64,000 bases of DNA from Nocardia sp. NRRL S-836 (GCF_001279525.1 NZ_LGDY01000177.1:1-64000), one strand, 5' to 3'. Positions 8,288 through 17,378 are shown, counted from the stretch's first letter. Translations and numbers: made by a program. Notes: generated from the letters alone by a model not told the origin.

Positions 8288-8902
8288 TCAGAGGTCGTCC
8301 GCGGCGCTCAGCCAGGCGTCGTTCGCGACGGAGGGCAGCACCAGCCCGAGCACCTCGCGCAGCCGGCCGGGGAAGTCGGCGCACCGGGTGGTCGCCGAGG
8401 AGATCAGCCGGGCCCCGAGCGCGGCACCGGAGAGCGTCCGCGCCACCGCCTCCGGGTCGACGCCCTCGCGCAGGTGGCCGCACTCGCCCGCCTCCGCCAC
8501 GTAGGCGGCGATCATCTTCTCCCACATGAGGTGCGAGTTCGGCACGCCCGGATAGCCGACCTCGCGGTCGGCGGTCAGCCGCACGCCCGCGCGCAGCACG
8601 ACGTCGCCCGCCATCCGGTCGGCGGACTCCACGATCATGCCGATGAGCGTGTGCAACGGGTCCAGGCCGCGCTCGCCCCACCGTTGCCGCAGCTCCACCC
8701 ACAGGTCGTGCTGGTAGGCGATCAGCGCGCCGGCGACGGCTTCCTTGGACGCGAAGTGGAAGTAGAACGCGCCCTTGGTCAGCCCGGCACGCGCGAGCAC
8801 GGCGGTCAGCGACGTGCGGTCGTAGCCGAGCCGGTCGAACTCCTGCGCCGCGGCGCGGAGAATCGCCTCCCGTGTCGCATACGCCCGATCCTGCTGGGGC
8901 AT
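8288..8902 (-). CDS. ScbR/ArpA-type TetR regulator (gamma-butyrolactone receptor family)
   Basis: 204 residues. The N-terminal TetR HTH (AILRAAAQEFDRLGYDRTSL, then TKGAFYFHFASKEAVA) has the sequence style of butyrolactone autoregulator receptors. The ligand domain contains the conserved Trp/His-rich HLMWEKMIAAYV region. Such proteins repress antibiotic or differentiation genes until a signalling lactone binds. No afsA-type synthase or biosynthetic cluster is present in the window, so this may be an orphan or pseudo-receptor. A candidate autoregulatory element lies 25-46 bp upstream. Family call from motif memory. Confidence 0.82.
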   Translation of the reverse strand: MPQQDRAYATREAILRAAAQEFDRLGYDRTSLTAVLARAGLTKGAFYFHFASKEAVAGALIAYQHDLWVELRQRWGERGLDPLHTLIGMIVESADRMAGDVVLRAGVRLTADREVGYPGVPNSHLMWEKMIAAYVAEAGECGHLREGVDPEAVARTLSGAALGARLISSATTRCADFPGRLREVLGLVLPSVANDAWLSAADDL

Positions 8903-8926
8903 GGCTCCAGGTTAGTCGTTGCCGCT

Positions 8927-8948
8927 AAAGAGACCGGTGGGTATGTTT
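8927..8948. promoter_or_regulatory. Candidate ARE-like operator of the TetR receptor
   Basis: AAAGAGACCGG faces TGGGTATGTTT, whose reverse complement is AAACATACCCA. The half-sites agree at 7 of 11 positions and carry the A-rich plus ACC core of autoregulatory elements bound by ScbR/ArpA proteins. It is located just upstream of the receptor start. Confidence 0.4.
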
Positions 8949-9027
8949 CGAGATGCGGCCCTGGTTCGAGACGCGCTCCGGGGGGTGCGCGCCTCGCTCA
9001 GGGCCGCTTCTGCTCTGCCGTACCCGC

Positions 9028-9273
9028 CTACCGCTGGACCTGTGGCGCCCCGCCGTCCTCGCCGGGTGACAACCCCAGCATGTCGAGCAGCATCCTGCAG
9101 TCCTCGGTGCCCAGGGCGCTGCGCGCGACAGCGAGCCGCGCCCGGTGGACCTGTTCGTCGGAGATCCGCGAGGGCTCTCCGCTGCGCTGGGCCGGCACGC
9201 TGGGGCCGCCCTGCCTCTGCATGCCGTCGTCCTGCGTCCACAGGAACTTGCGCACTTCCAGTGACCCGCTCAT
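9028..9273 (-). CDS. Small conserved-looking hypothetical protein (81 aa)
   Basis: Starts at ATG 9273 after a good GGGAGGG ribosome site. The sequence begins MSGSLEVRKFLWTQDD and continues as a charged helical segment RISDEQVHRARLAVARSALG, ending in LDMLGLSPGEDG. No known domain or membrane segment. Probably real from its codon use, ribosome site and clean helix pattern. Confidence 0.6.
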   Translation of the reverse strand: MSGSLEVRKFLWTQDDGMQRQGGPSVPAQRSGEPSRISDEQVHRARLAVARSALGTEDCRMLLDMLGLSPGEDGGAPQVQR

Positions 9274-9428
9274 GAGTGGCCCTCCCCGACTTGAGGTTGG
9301 CGCGAGGCTAAGCGACCTGGGACAACGGCCGCAGCCCCCCGCAGAGTGATTCCACCAACACCCAGCGTTACTTTCCGTACAGGTGTGCTGCGTGACTGCC
9401 GGGGAGCTCACCAGTGGAAGATGGACCG

Positions 9429-9713
9429 ATGACCGACCCCACGCCGGAGCCTTCCCCCGATGCAGAGGGCCAAAACGCGCATCACACCCCGGAACCGCAG
9501 CTCGGGAACGTCCCGCCGGCGCCGGACCCCGAGGAGATCCTGAAGGCCATCAGCGGGATCAACCTGGAGACCATCGACGCCGACATCGAGTCCGCGTTCG
9601 GCGCCCGGATGGCCCAGCTGGACGAGATGCTCGCCGGCCTCGACTCGCTGGTGAACAAGATCGAACAGGACATCCAGAACCTGGACCAGCCGAAACCCGA
9701 CGGTCCTCAGTAG
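9429..9713 (+). CDS. Small acidic hypothetical protein with C-terminal coiled helix (94 aa)
   Basis: ATG 9429 is preferred over an in-frame GTG at 9414. The Pro/Glu-rich N-terminus (to about residue 38) is disordered. Residues about 40-85 form an amphipathic helix with [20 protein letters not shown]. No signal or enzyme motif. It ends 6 bp before the copper-type operator, so it is not part of the copper unit. Confidence 0.6.
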   Translation: MTDPTPEPSPDAEGQNAHHTPEPQLGNVPPAPDPEEILKAISGINLETIDADIESAFGARMAQLDEMLAGLDSLVNKIEQDIQNLDQPKPDGPQ

Positions 9714-9719
9714 AGCGCC

Positions 9720-9736
9720 ATACCCTGGGTGGGTAT
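9720..9736. promoter_or_regulatory. CsoR-type copper operator upstream of copZ-copA
   Basis: A perfect inverted repeat ATACCC-TGGGT-GGGTAT, as in CsoR boxes (TACCC..GGGTA core), centred about 42 bp before copZ. It indicates copper(I)-dependent derepression. No csoR gene is in the window. Confidence 0.7.
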
Positions 9737-9769
9737 CATCGGGGTCCCGATCGAGAGGAAGGGACCCCC

Positions 9770-9976
9770 ATGTCCGTCACTGCCACCTACACCGTCACCG
9801 GCATGACCTGCGGCCACTGCGTCAGCTCGGTCACCGAGGAACTCTCCGAGGTCACCGGCGTGACCGGCGTCGACGTGGTGCTGGAGACCGGCGCGGTGAC
9901 CGTCACCAGCGACCGCGAGCTCGACCGGGCCGAGGTCGTCGCCGCCGTGACCGAGGCCGGGTACCAGGTCGCCTGA
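9770..9976 (+). CDS. copZ: Copper chaperone, heavy-metal-associated domain
   Basis: 68 residues forming one ferredoxin-like HMA domain, with the Cu(I) site in GMTCGHC (Cys14 and Cys17). ATG 9770 follows AGGAAGGG. It delivers Cu(I) to the P-type ATPase encoded immediately downstream; the stop and next start overlap as TGATG, indicating coupling. Control is probably by the CsoR-type site at 9720-9736. Confidence 0.92.
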   Translation: MSVTATYTVTGMTCGHCVSSVTEELSEVTGVTGVDVVLETGAVTVTSDRELDRAEVVAAVTEAGYQVA

Positions 9977-12216
9977 TGACCACCACCGAGCCGCGCCACG
10001 TCGAGCTCAGCATCAGCGGCATGACGTGCGCCTCGTGCGCGCGGCGGGTGGAGCGCAAGCTGAACCGGCTCGACGGCGTCCGCGCCACCGTGAACTACGC
10101 GACCGAGAAGGCCAGCGTCCGGTTCCCGGTGGGGATGCGCGTGGACGACCTGGTGTCGACCGTGCGCGCGGCGGGGTACGACGCCGCGGAGCCGCGGCAG
10201 GAGCCCGCCGACCACGACGCCGGTGACCTGCGGCTGAGGTTCGTGCTGGCGGCCGCGCTGGGCGCGCCGGTGATCGCGTTCTCGATGGTCCCCGCCTGGC
10301 AGTTCCCCACCTGGCAGTGGGTGTCGCTGGCGCTCGCGAGCGTCGTCGTGTGGGTGTGCGGCTGGCCGTTCCACCGTGCGGCGGCGGTCAACCTGAGGCA
10401 CGGCGCCGGCACGATGGACACCCTCGTGTCGCTGGGCGTCACGGTCTCGTACCTGTGGTCACTGCACGCGCTGGTGTTCGGCACCGCCGGGACGATCGGC
10501 ATGCGGCACGGGTTCAGCCTGCTGCCGCGGCCCGCGTCCACCGGCGACATCTACCTCGAGGTCGCGGTCGGCGTGACCGTGTTCCTGCTGCTGGGGCGCT
10601 GGCTGGAGGCCCGTTCCAAGCGCAGCGCGGGTGCCGCGCTGCGGGCGTTGCTGACGCTCGGCGCCAAGGACGTGGCGGTGCTGCGCGACGGCGTGGAGAC
10701 CCGCGTTCCGGTCGGGCAGCTCCGGGTCGGCGAACGCTTCGTGGTCCGTCCGGGTGAGCGCATCGCCACGGACGGCGCAGTGGTCGAGGGCAGCTCGGCC
10801 GTGGACGCCTCGATGGTCACCGGCGAATCCGTGCCGATCGAGGTGCGGGAGGGCGCGGCGGTCGTCGGCGGCACGGTCAACGCGGGTGGCCGCCTGGTCG
10901 TCGAGGCCCGCTCGGTGGGCGCGGACACGCAGCTCGCGCGGATGGCCCGGCTGGTCGAACAGGCCCAGGCGGGCAAGGCCGACGTGCAACGGCTCGCGGA
11001 CCGGGTTTCTGCCGTGTTCGTCCCGGTCGTCGCCGGGATCGCCGTGGTGGCGTTCGGCGCGTGGCTGCTCGCCGGCCGCCCGCTGGAGTTCGCGGTCACG
11101 GCGGCCGTGGCGGTGCTGGTGATCGCGTGCCCGTGCGCGCTGGGCCTCGCGACGCCGACGGCGTTGCTCGTGGGCACCGGCCGCGGCGCCCAGCTCGGGA
11201 TCCTGGTGAAGGGCCCGGAGGTGCTGGAGTCGACGCGGCGCGTGGACACCGTGGTCCTCGACAAGACCGGGACCGTCACGACGGGCCGGTTGACGCTCGT
11301 CGACGTGATCCCGGCCGACGGCGTCTCCCGCGACGAGGTGCTGCTGTTCGCGGCGGCGGTCGAGAACGCGTCCGAACACCCCGTCGCGGCGGCGATCGTG
11401 CGCGAGATACCGGAACTGAGGCCCGTTTCCGACTTCGTGTCCACCGATGGCGTCGGTGTCAGCGGCGTGGTCGACGGCCGGCGCGTCGTCGTGGGGCGGC
11501 TGGGGAACGTCGAGCTGCCCGGCTCCTTGTCGGCGGCCGCGGTTGCACACGCCGCTCGCACGGTTGTCGCGGTTTCCTTTGATGACAAGGTCGTCGGACT
11601 CGTCGTCGTCGCGGACGCCGTGAAACCCACGTCCGCACAGGCTGTTCAGGACCTGCGCTCGCTGGGCCTGCGGCCTGTCCTGCTGACGGGAGACAACGCC
11701 ACCGTGGCCGCCGCGGTCGCGCGCGAGGTCGGCATCGACGAGGTCATCGCCGACGTGCTGCCCGCCGGCAAAGTCGAAGCCGTGCGGAATCTCCAGGCAC
11801 AGGGCCGAGTTGTGGCCATGGTCGGCGACGGCGTGAACGACGCGCCCGCCTTGGCGGCCGCGGACCTGGGGCTGGCCATGGGAACCGGCACCGACGCGGC
11901 CATCGAGGCGAGCGACCTGACCCTGGTGCGCGGCGACCTGCGCGTCGCGGCCGACGCCATCCGGTTGTCCCGCAAGACTTTGGGCACGATCAAGGGCAAC
12001 CTCTTCTGGGCGTTCGCCTACAACGTCGCTGGACTCCCGCTCGCGGCGCTCGGACTGCTCAACCCGATGCTCGCGGGGGCCGCGATGGCCTTCAGCAGCG
12101 TGTTCGTGGTGACCAACAGCTTGCGACTGCGTCGATTCCGCCCATTGGCGACCCAAGAATCTTCTGCGCAACCTCTCCCGCGAGACCGCGTGCGCGTGCA
12201 ACAATCCGATTGCTGA
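9976..12216 (+). CDS. copA: Copper-exporting P1B-type ATPase
   Basis: 746 residues in the usual order: one HMA domain (CASC, Cys18 and Cys21), membrane helices from about residue 85, actuator motif TGES, ion-site CPC in the sixth helix (residues 385-387), phosphorylation motif DKTGT (Asp429), nucleotide domain with HP (SEHPVAAAI), hinge GDGVNDAP, and two final helices. CPC plus the CopZ partner indicate Cu(I) efflux. The C-terminal 30 residues after the last helix are not conserved. Translationally coupled to copZ. Confidence 0.95.
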   Translation: MTTTEPRHVELSISGMTCASCARRVERKLNRLDGVRATVNYATEKASVRFPVGMRVDDLVSTVRAAGYDAAEPRQEPADHDAGDLRLRFVLAAALGAPVIAFSMVPAWQFPTWQWVSLALASVVVWVCGWPFHRAAAVNLRHGAGTMDTLVSLGVTVSYLWSLHALVFGTAGTIGMRHGFSLLPRPASTGDIYLEVAVGVTVFLLLGRWLEARSKRSAGAALRALLTLGAKDVAVLRDGVETRVPVGQLRVGERFVVRPGERIATDGAVVEGSSAVDASMVTGESVPIEVREGAAVVGGTVNAGGRLVVEARSVGADTQLARMARLVEQAQAGKADVQRLADRVSAVFVPVVAGIAVVAFGAWLLAGRPLEFAVTAAVAVLVIACPCALGLATPTALLVGTGRGAQLGILVKGPEVLESTRRVDTVVLDKTGTVTTGRLTLVDVIPADGVSRDEVLLFAAAVENASEHPVAAAIVREIPELRPVSDFVSTDGVGVSGVVDGRRVVVGRLGNVELPGSLSAAAVAHAARTVVAVSFDDKVVGLVVVADAVKPTSAQAVQDLRSLGLRPVLLTGDNATVAAAVAREVGIDEVIADVLPAGKVEAVRNLQAQGRVVAMVGDGVNDAPALAAADLGLAMGTGTDAAIEASDLTLVRGDLRVAADAIRLSRKTLGTIKGNLFWAFAYNVAGLPLAALGLLNPMLAGAAMAFSSVFVVTNSLRLRRFRPLATQESSAQPLPRDRVRVQQSDC

Positions 12217-12346
12217 CACACCCCCGGTCAGCGCCTGTGGAGATCCCCTCCGGCCCCCGCGTTCCTCCCCCTGGCGCGGGGGCCTCTCCTCGTCCTCTCC
12301 AAGGCTGCTCGGCTGACGCCTCGCCGCCTGGCCGTGGAGGTGTCTT

Positions 12347-12390
12347 CTGGGGGCCGAGCCCCCAGACCCCAGTCGGGGGCAAGCCCCCGA
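12347..12390 (+). terminator. Double hairpin downstream of copA
   Basis: CTGGGGGC-CGA-GCCCCCAG (12347-12365) and TCGGGGGC-AA-GCCCCCGA (12373-12390) are perfect 8-bp stems placed in series. This is consistent with rho-independent or pausing-type termination of the copper operon. Confidence 0.55.
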
Positions 12391-12548
12391 ACCCCCGGAG
12401 TTGCCCGGCGTTGCCCGGCTCGCCGCACGTGGGGACCTTCCGGCCGCTCCTGTCGTACGAAGGCTCCGCGTGGCATCCCGAGGAGTACGAAGGCTCCCCG
12501 CGTGCGGCCCCAGGGCTTGCATCTCTAGGTGACTCAGGTCACAGGGGT

Positions 12549-12576
12549 TTGGGTTCCGTGACCGAGCCGTTATCGT
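12549..12576 (+). promoter_or_regulatory. Predicted promoter of a leaderless gene
   Basis: A -35-like TTGGGT (12549-12554), 16-bp spacer, and -10-like TATCGT (12571-12576). The GTG start at 12583 lies six bases after the -10 box, so the transcript would begin at or near the start codon. Confidence 0.5.
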
Positions 12577-12582
12577 GTTCCG

Positions 12583-12882
12583 GTGCCTATCGGATCCCTC
12601 GGACGCTCCAAGTCCGGCCGTCACCGCCCAGCGGACGAACCGCAGGAGACGACGCCCGACGAGGAGCTGACCTCTTACCTGGCCGCACTGGCCCCGGACT
12701 CGGACAACGAGACCACCGCCTCGGGCTTCGGCAACGCGCAGGTGTACCAGCTGCGCCTCCAGCTGATGGCCAACGAGCAGTTGAAGGAGCTCGCAGCAGA
12801 GCGCCAGACCTCCCCGCAGGCGCTCGCCACGGAGTGGGTCATGCAGCGACTGGAGTGGGAAGCGCGCCAGCGCGGCAACTAG
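12583..12882 (+). CDS. Small protein with ribbon-helix-helix-like C-terminus
   Basis: 99 residues from GTG 12583, with no ribosome site and a -10 box six bases upstream. The first 45 residues are polar and disordered. Residues about 52-96 read strand (QVYQLRLQL), helix (NEQLKELAAERQT) and helix (QALATEWVMQRLEWEARQR), the order of a CopG/Arc-type DNA-binding fold. It could be an antitoxin-like or chromosomal regulator. No toxin gene is adjacent. Family call tentative. Confidence 0.7.
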   Translation: MPIGSLGRSKSGRHRPADEPQETTPDEELTSYLAALAPDSDNETTASGFGNAQVYQLRLQLMANEQLKELAAERQTSPQALATEWVMQRLEWEARQRGN

Positions 12883-12906
12883 CCCCCACGCAGTCCCGAC
12901 ACGAAG

Positions 12907-12940
12907 AAGGACCCTCGGCCGAGCCCGGCCGAGGGTCCTT
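12907..12940. terminator. Bidirectional terminator between the RHH-like and cold-shock genes
   Basis: AAGGACCCTCGGCC-GAGCCC-GGCCGAGGGTCCTT, a perfect 14-bp stem with flanking A-rich and T-rich ends. It sits between convergent genes and serves both. Confidence 0.9.
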
Positions 12941-12970
12941 CTCACGTACGACTAGCTGCGGCGAATCAGA

Positions 12971-13174
12971 TCAGATGGCGCGGACGTTCTGGGCCTGCGG
13001 GCCCTTCGTGCCCTGACCGACCTCGAACTCCACGCGCTGGTTCTCCTCCAGGGTGCGGAAGCCCTGACCCTGGATCTCCGAGTAGTGGACGAAGACGTCA
13101 GCGCCGCCGTTGTCCTGGGCGATGAAGCCGAAGCCCTTTTCAGAGTTGAACCACTTGACAGTGCCCTGTGCCAT
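12971..13174 (-). CDS. Cold-shock protein, CspA family
   Basis: 67 residues, one CSD OB-fold with RNP1 KGFGFI and RNP2 VFVHY. It begins [10 protein letters not shown] as usual for the family. An RNA chaperone that binds single-stranded RNA/DNA in the cytosol. ATG 13174 is preceded by a purine-rich ribosome site (GATGGAGG). Confidence 0.96.
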   Translation of the reverse strand: MAQGTVKWFNSEKGFGFIAQDNGGADVFVHYSEIQGQGFRTLEENQRVEFEVGQGTKGPQAQNVRAI

Positions 13175-13498
13175 GTACCTGCCTCCATCGCAGGAAAGCT
13201 TGGGGCTGCACCGTGCAACCCCGGCCGTCCCGGGGGCGTTCAGCTCGCTCGAATCGAGCGCACAGCACGCCCGCGTGTCGTTCCGCGAGCGTGTGAAGCA
13301 CGAACACAGAAACCACGGCCTGCGCGGAAGAGCCTAACGTGTGCCGCGTCATAGCACTACTGGTGAAATTGAGCCAGCGCAGTGCCTCAACAGGGGTAAA
13401 GGCACTGGGCCACAAGGGTGATCGCGAGTCCATGAGCAACTCGTCGATGGCTCGCGCGTCCTCTCAGCATCAGTACCGGGGGATCTTGGGGAGAGTGC
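13175..13498. other. Intergenic region: cold-shock leader and L,D-transpeptidase promoter
   Basis: 324 bp between divergent starts. The side next to the cold-shock gene is probably a long 5' untranslated leader, typical of csp genes, but no defined element could be folded by eye. The right end carries a TTGGGGAGAG ribosome site for the transpeptidase. No gene is seen. Confidence 0.5.
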
Positions 13499-14644
13499 GT
13501 GTTCCGGCCGTTGTTGTTGGCAGTACTGCTGGGGTTGGCCGCCTGCGGCGCCGCACCTGACGCACCGTCGGTGCCGGACGCCCCGGTCGTGCAGGAGAAG
13601 GCGAAGGCGGCGGTGACCGTCACGCCCGCGTCGGGTGAGGGGATCAGCCCGGCGGGTCCGTTCCAGGTCGGGGTGACCGGCGGCAAGCTCGAGTCCGTCG
13701 CGCTGACCGGCGCGGACGGCCGCGTGGTCAAGGGTGAGCCGGCCGGGGACCGGTGGGTGGCGACCGAGGACCTGGGCTACGACAAGGCTTACACGTGGTC
13801 GGGGTCGGCCAGGGGTGAGGACGGCGCGGAGGTGCCGGTCACCGGCTCGTTCCGGACGGTGAAGCCGGCCCGGTTGACCACGGCGACGGCGAACGTCGGC
13901 GACCACCAGACCTACGGCGTCGCGATGCCGATCAAGATCACGTTCAGCGCACCGGTGCAGGACAAGGCTTCGGTGCAGAAGGCCATGACCGTCACGACCT
14001 CGGTGCCGACCGAGGGCGCGTGGGCGTGGCTGTCCGACCGCGAGGCGCACTGGCGGCCGAAGGAGTACTACAAGCCCGGCACGCAGGTCTCCGTGGACGT
14101 CAACGTCTACGGCGTGCCGTTCGGCGGCGGTGCGTACGGCGCCTCCGACCTGCACGTGCAGTTCGCGATCGCGGACCGGGCCCTGGTGGTCAAGGCGGAC
14201 ACGCAGTCGCACCGGTTCGTCATCTACCGCGATGGCGTGCAGCTGCACGACTTCCCCGCCTCGTACGGCCTGGACAGCGACCCGCGGCGGGTCACCCGCT
14301 CCGGCACGCACGTGGTGATGCAGAAGGAAGCCAGCCGCACCATGTCCAGCACCGTGTTCAACTACAAGGACGTCCCGGTCACCTGGGCGGTGCTGCTGTC
14401 GAACAACGGCGAGTTCGTGCACGAGTACGCCGGCTCGATGTACGCGCAGGGCAGGGAAAACGTCTCGCACGGCTGCGCGAACCTGTCACCGGCCGACGCG
14501 AAAACCTTCTTCGACCTCACGATGATCGGCGACCCGGTCGAGGTGCTGAACTCGTCGGTCAAGCTGGGACCGGCCGACCGCGACTACTACGACTGGGCGC
14601 TCGACTGGGAGACCTGGAGGTCGAAGTCCGCCGTGGTGGGTTAG
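13499..14644 (+). CDS. Lipoprotein L,D-transpeptidase (LdtMt2-like)
   Basis: 381 residues. Signal peptide with lipobox LAAC (Cys16) anchors it outside the membrane. Two Ig-like domains cover about residues 35-220. The YkuD catalytic domain ends with the His/Ser/Cys signature SHGCANLS (Cys326), followed by a C-terminal extension YYDWALDWETW like mycobacterial Ldt enzymes. It forms 3-3 crosslinks in peptidoglycan. GTG 13499 follows GGGGAGAG. The stop overlaps that of the convergent gene by 4 bp. Confidence 0.93.
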   Translation: MFRPLLLAVLLGLAACGAAPDAPSVPDAPVVQEKAKAAVTVTPASGEGISPAGPFQVGVTGGKLESVALTGADGRVVKGEPAGDRWVATEDLGYDKAYTWSGSARGEDGAEVPVTGSFRTVKPARLTTATANVGDHQTYGVAMPIKITFSAPVQDKASVQKAMTVTTSVPTEGAWAWLSDREAHWRPKEYYKPGTQVSVDVNVYGVPFGGGAYGASDLHVQFAIADRALVVKADTQSHRFVIYRDGVQLHDFPASYGLDSDPRRVTRSGTHVVMQKEASRTMSSTVFNYKDVPVTWAVLLSNNGEFVHEYAGSMYAQGRENVSHGCANLSPADAKTFFDLTMIGDPVEVLNSSVKLGPADRDYYDWALDWETWRSKSAVVG

Positions 14645-15459
14645 GACTTCTCCGTGATCTGGGGCGGCGCCGGGATCTCGTAGCCCGACGGGCCGACGTT
14701 GCGTTCCAGCGCCCGCTTCCACTCACCGCTCGAAATCATCTTCTCGATGGCCTTGTTGACCTCGGCCCTGCTCTCGGTGTCCCCCTTGGGAACGCCGATC
14801 CCGTAGCGCTCCTTGGAGAACGGCTTGCCGACCAGCTTGAGCAGCTCCGGGTTCTCGGCGGCGAAGCCCGCGAGGATCACCTCGTCGGTGGTGACGGCGT
14901 CGACGTTGCCGGCCATGAGAGCGATCACACAGTCGGAGTACTGGCCGTACTCCACCAGCACCACGCCCTTGGCGTAGTCGTTCTTCACCTTCTGCGCGGA
15001 CGTGGACCCCTTGACCGAGCACAGCTGGCGGCCGTTCAGGGTCTCCGGACCGGTGATCGTCTGCTCGGTGAAGCGGACGAGCATGCCCTGGCCGGTCTCG
15101 AAGTACGGGCCGGCGAAGTCCACCTTCTCCTTGCGCGCGTCGGTGATGGAGTAGGTCGCGACGACCAGGTCGACCTCGCCGCTCTGCAGCATCGACTCCC
15201 GGACGGCGCCGCGGGCCTCCTTGAAGGTGATCCCGCTTTCCTTCACACCCAGCTCGTTGGCCACGTACTTCGCCACGTCGACGTCGAAGCCGACGTACCG
15301 GCCGTCGAGCCGCCGCTGGCTCATCCCCGGCTGGTCGTAACGGATGCCGATGGTCAGTTTGCCGGAGTCGGCTCGACCGACGACGGTGGCCGTGTCACCG
15401 CTTCCACAAGCGGTGGCGAACACCGCTACAGCGGCGAAAAGCGCAGCACGACGGATCAC
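14641..15459 (-). CDS. Glutamate-type ABC transporter substrate-binding lipoprotein
   Basis: 272 residues: signal peptide with lipobox ATAC (Cys18), then a cluster-3 periplasmic binding protein fold (GKLTIGIRYDQPG, VGFDVDVAKYVA, EVDLVVATYSIT, LNGRQLCSVKGST). This resembles GluB of actinobacterial glutamate importers. No permease or ATPase genes are adjacent, so it works with components elsewhere or is an orphan receptor. Convergent with the transpeptidase. Confidence 0.88.
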   Translation of the reverse strand: MIRRAALFAAVAVFATACGSGDTATVVGRADSGKLTIGIRYDQPGMSQRRLDGRYVGFDVDVAKYVANELGVKESGITFKEARGAVRESMLQSGEVDLVVATYSITDARKEKVDFAGPYFETGQGMLVRFTEQTITGPETLNGRQLCSVKGSTSAQKVKNDYAKGVVLVEYGQYSDCVIALMAGNVDAVTTDEVILAGFAAENPELLKLVGKPFSKERYGIGVPKGDTESRAEVNKAIEKMISSGEWKRALERNVGPSGYEIPAPPQITEKS

Positions 15460-15538
15460 GACAGGCCTTCCGGGGGTGGTCTTGAGTCGTGAGCAATGCT
15501 ACGTACCTGCGCTGATAATCAACTGTGATGTGTGACAA

Positions 15539-16354
15539 CTACGGCAGCCTGCTCCGGCTGGGCGTCACATGACGCCCCTCACGTTCGACGGCACGCCGCA
15601 GATGGCCGGGAGGCGCCATCCTGCGGACTTTGCCGGGCACCAAAAGCGCTGTTCGGCGCAGGATTCGCAGCCACCGGTCCGCGTCGGCGTACGGCCGGTG
15701 ACCGTGCAGCTCCAGGGCCCATTCGGGCAGCACCGAGTACGCCAGATGCCCGATCAGCACGCGGTAGAGCGGAATGCCGTGACGAAGCCACCCCTTGACA
15801 GGCGGGCCGTGCAGGAACTCGTAGATCACCTCGGAGTCGGCGGTCCGGCGCAGCGACGGCCGCATGGCGTCGAAGTACTCCGCCATCTCCCGGCGTGAAC
15901 CGGGAACGTCCTCCTCGTGCAGGCCCACGAGCGTGGCCGCGAACCGCTGTTCCGCGTAGTACCGGTCTTTCTGCCGGTCCGTGAGGCCGTAGCCGGCGCG
16001 GTCGAGCACGGTCTCGAAGCAGTGGACCTCCGCGCAGTGCACCCACAGCAGCAGTTCCGGTTCGTCCACGCGGAACGTTCTGCCTTCCTGGTCGATGGCG
16101 CGCAGGCTGCGGTGCGTGGCGCGGACCCGTGCCGCGGCGGTGGCGATCTCCTCGCTCGTGCCGTAGACGCCGAGCCCGACGAAGTCCGCCGTGCGCTTGA
16201 GCCGGCCGAGCGGGTCGGCCTGGAAGTTCGAGTTCTGCACGACACCCGCGACCGCCTTCGGGTGCAGCGCCTGGAGGTAGAGGCTCGCGATCCCGGCGAT
16301 CCACATCGTCGGGTCCGCGTGCAGCTGCCAACTGACCGTGTTCGCATCGAGCAT
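15539..16354 (-). CDS. MpaB-type oxygenase family protein (DUF2236)
   Basis: 271 residues from ATG 16354. Typical features of the family: DPTMWIAGIASLYLQALHP near the start, ADFVGLGVYGT, then HRSLRAID, and a helical body with EPELLLWVHCAEVHCFETV holding the His residues proposed to bind haem in the latex-oxygenase relatives. The native reaction is unknown. Its start is within 35 bp of the divergent PPOX gene, so the two share one promoter region. Confidence 0.85.
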   Translation of the reverse strand: MLDANTVSWQLHADPTMWIAGIASLYLQALHPKAVAGVVQNSNFQADPLGRLKRTADFVGLGVYGTSEEIATAAARVRATHRSLRAIDQEGRTFRVDEPELLLWVHCAEVHCFETVLDRAGYGLTDRQKDRYYAEQRFAATLVGLHEEDVPGSRREMAEYFDAMRPSLRRTADSEVIYEFLHGPPVKGWLRHGIPLYRVLIGHLAYSVLPEWALELHGHRPYADADRWLRILRRTALLVPGKVRRMAPPGHLRRAVEREGRHVTPSRSRLP

Positions 16355-16388
16355 GCGAGCATCGTCGCGCCTGGCCAAGATGAAAGCC

Positions 16389-16799
16389 ATGGACCTCGAC
16401 CAGGCACGGGACGTGCTCCGCAGCCAGCACCGCGCGGTGTTCAGCGCGATGAAGTCGGACGGGACGCCGTCGATGTCTCCGGTGCTCGTGGCACTGGACG
16501 ACAACGGCGACGTGCTCGTGTCGACGCGCGCGACCGCCTACAAGACCAAGCAGGTGCAACGTGATCCCCGCGTCTGGCTGTGCGTGCTGCCGGACAGCTT
16601 CTTCGGGCGGTGGATCCAGATCGCGGGAACGGCGACGGTCGTGCCGTTGCCCGAGGCGATGGACCTGCTGGTGGCGTACTACCGGACGATCTCCGGCGAG
16701 CACCCCGACTGGAACGAGTACCGCGCCTCGATGGAACGCGAGCAGCGGGTGGTCCTGCGCATCGCCCTGACCGGCGCGGGGCCGGACCGGACCGGCTGA
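16389..16799 (+). CDS. PPOX-class F420/flavin-dependent oxidoreductase
   Basis: 136 residues with the split-barrel pattern: VFSAMKSDGTPSMSPVLVAL, DVLVSTRATAYKTKQVQRDP, WIQIAGTATVVP, then a helix and the final beta-strand RVVLRIAL. Enzymes of this group bind F420 or FMN and reduce small substrates. ATG 16389 is chosen; ATG 16380 would add three residues. No clear ribosome site, so possibly leaderless. Confidence 0.85.
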   Translation: MDLDQARDVLRSQHRAVFSAMKSDGTPSMSPVLVALDDNGDVLVSTRATAYKTKQVQRDPRVWLCVLPDSFFGRWIQIAGTATVVPLPEAMDLLVAYYRTISGEHPDWNEYRASMEREQRVVLRIALTGAGPDRTG

Positions 16800-16871
16800 G
16801 TAACACCGTTAGCGGGCGCAACGATTCCACGGGGACGGCAGCGGACACGTCATCCGGACCTGGGGAGTGCG

Positions 16872-17378
16872 ATGAGTGGTGCCACACGCCGCGGCTACGT
16901 CGTGGCCGCGGTGGCGATGCTCGGTGCTGCCCTGGTCACGGCCCTGATGGCGGCACCGCCGGACCGCCCGGTGGACATCCGCCTGGTCGCGCCGCCACCC
17001 CCGCCGCCGCAGACCGTGATCGCGTCCGCCGCCACGACTGTGTCCGCGGTCGGTCCCGTGGTGCTCGACACGTTCCTGCCGCCACCCCCACCGCCGCCTC
17101 CTCCGCCACCGCCCGCGACCTCGTTGCCGCGGCCGGTACCGCCCGGCACCGAACACCGGCCGCCGCCACCACCGTCTCCGCCCCGGCGCCCGGTGTTCGA
17201 CCTGCTGCGCTGCGACTCGAAGTACTTCGACAAGCTGATCGAGAAGGACTTCGAGCGCTGCCTGCCGTGGCCGTTGCCGCCGAAGGAGCTGTGCAGGTTC
17301 CTGGAGGAGAACCACCTGCACCCGATCGAGATCCGCGGTCCCGACGGGCGCAAGCGCGACGACCTGGACTGCCGCTAG
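16872..17378 (+). CDS. Exported or anchored proline-rich protein of unknown function
   Basis: 168 residues. One N-terminal hydrophobic segment (YVVAAVAMLGAALVTALMAA), then about 90 residues with long proline runs, then a conserved-looking C-terminal module with four Cys (LLRCDSKYFDKLIEKDF, RCLPWPLPPKELCRF, DDLDC). The Cys could form disulphides outside the cell. ATG 16872 follows GGGGAGTG. Convergent with the giant ATPase gene, overlapping by 4 bp. Confidence 0.75.
   Translation: MSGATRRGYVVAAVAMLGAALVTALMAAPPDRPVDIRLVAPPPPPPQTVIASAATTVSAVGPVVLDTFLPPPPPPPPPPPPATSLPRPVPPGTEHRPPPPPSPPRRPVFDLLRCDSKYFDKLIEKDFERCLPWPLPPKELCRFLEENHLHPIEIRGPDGRKRDDLDCR

Larger units (their letters stand above)
12217..12582. 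other. Gene-free GC-rich spacer after copA
   Basis: No credible gene. It contains two adjacent hairpins (listed separately) and a short direct repeat, GTACGAAGGCTCC, at 12455-12467 and 12485-12497 (30-bp period, followed each time by a CGCGTG-like tail). The repeat's role is unknown. The right end holds the promoter of the next gene. Confidence 0.6.

Noticed and set aside
10459..12945. Very long minus-strand open frame across copA
   Set aside because: It is the mirror of copA: His/Arg-rich low-complexity translation, no domain, and copA has full P-type ATPase motifs on the other strand.
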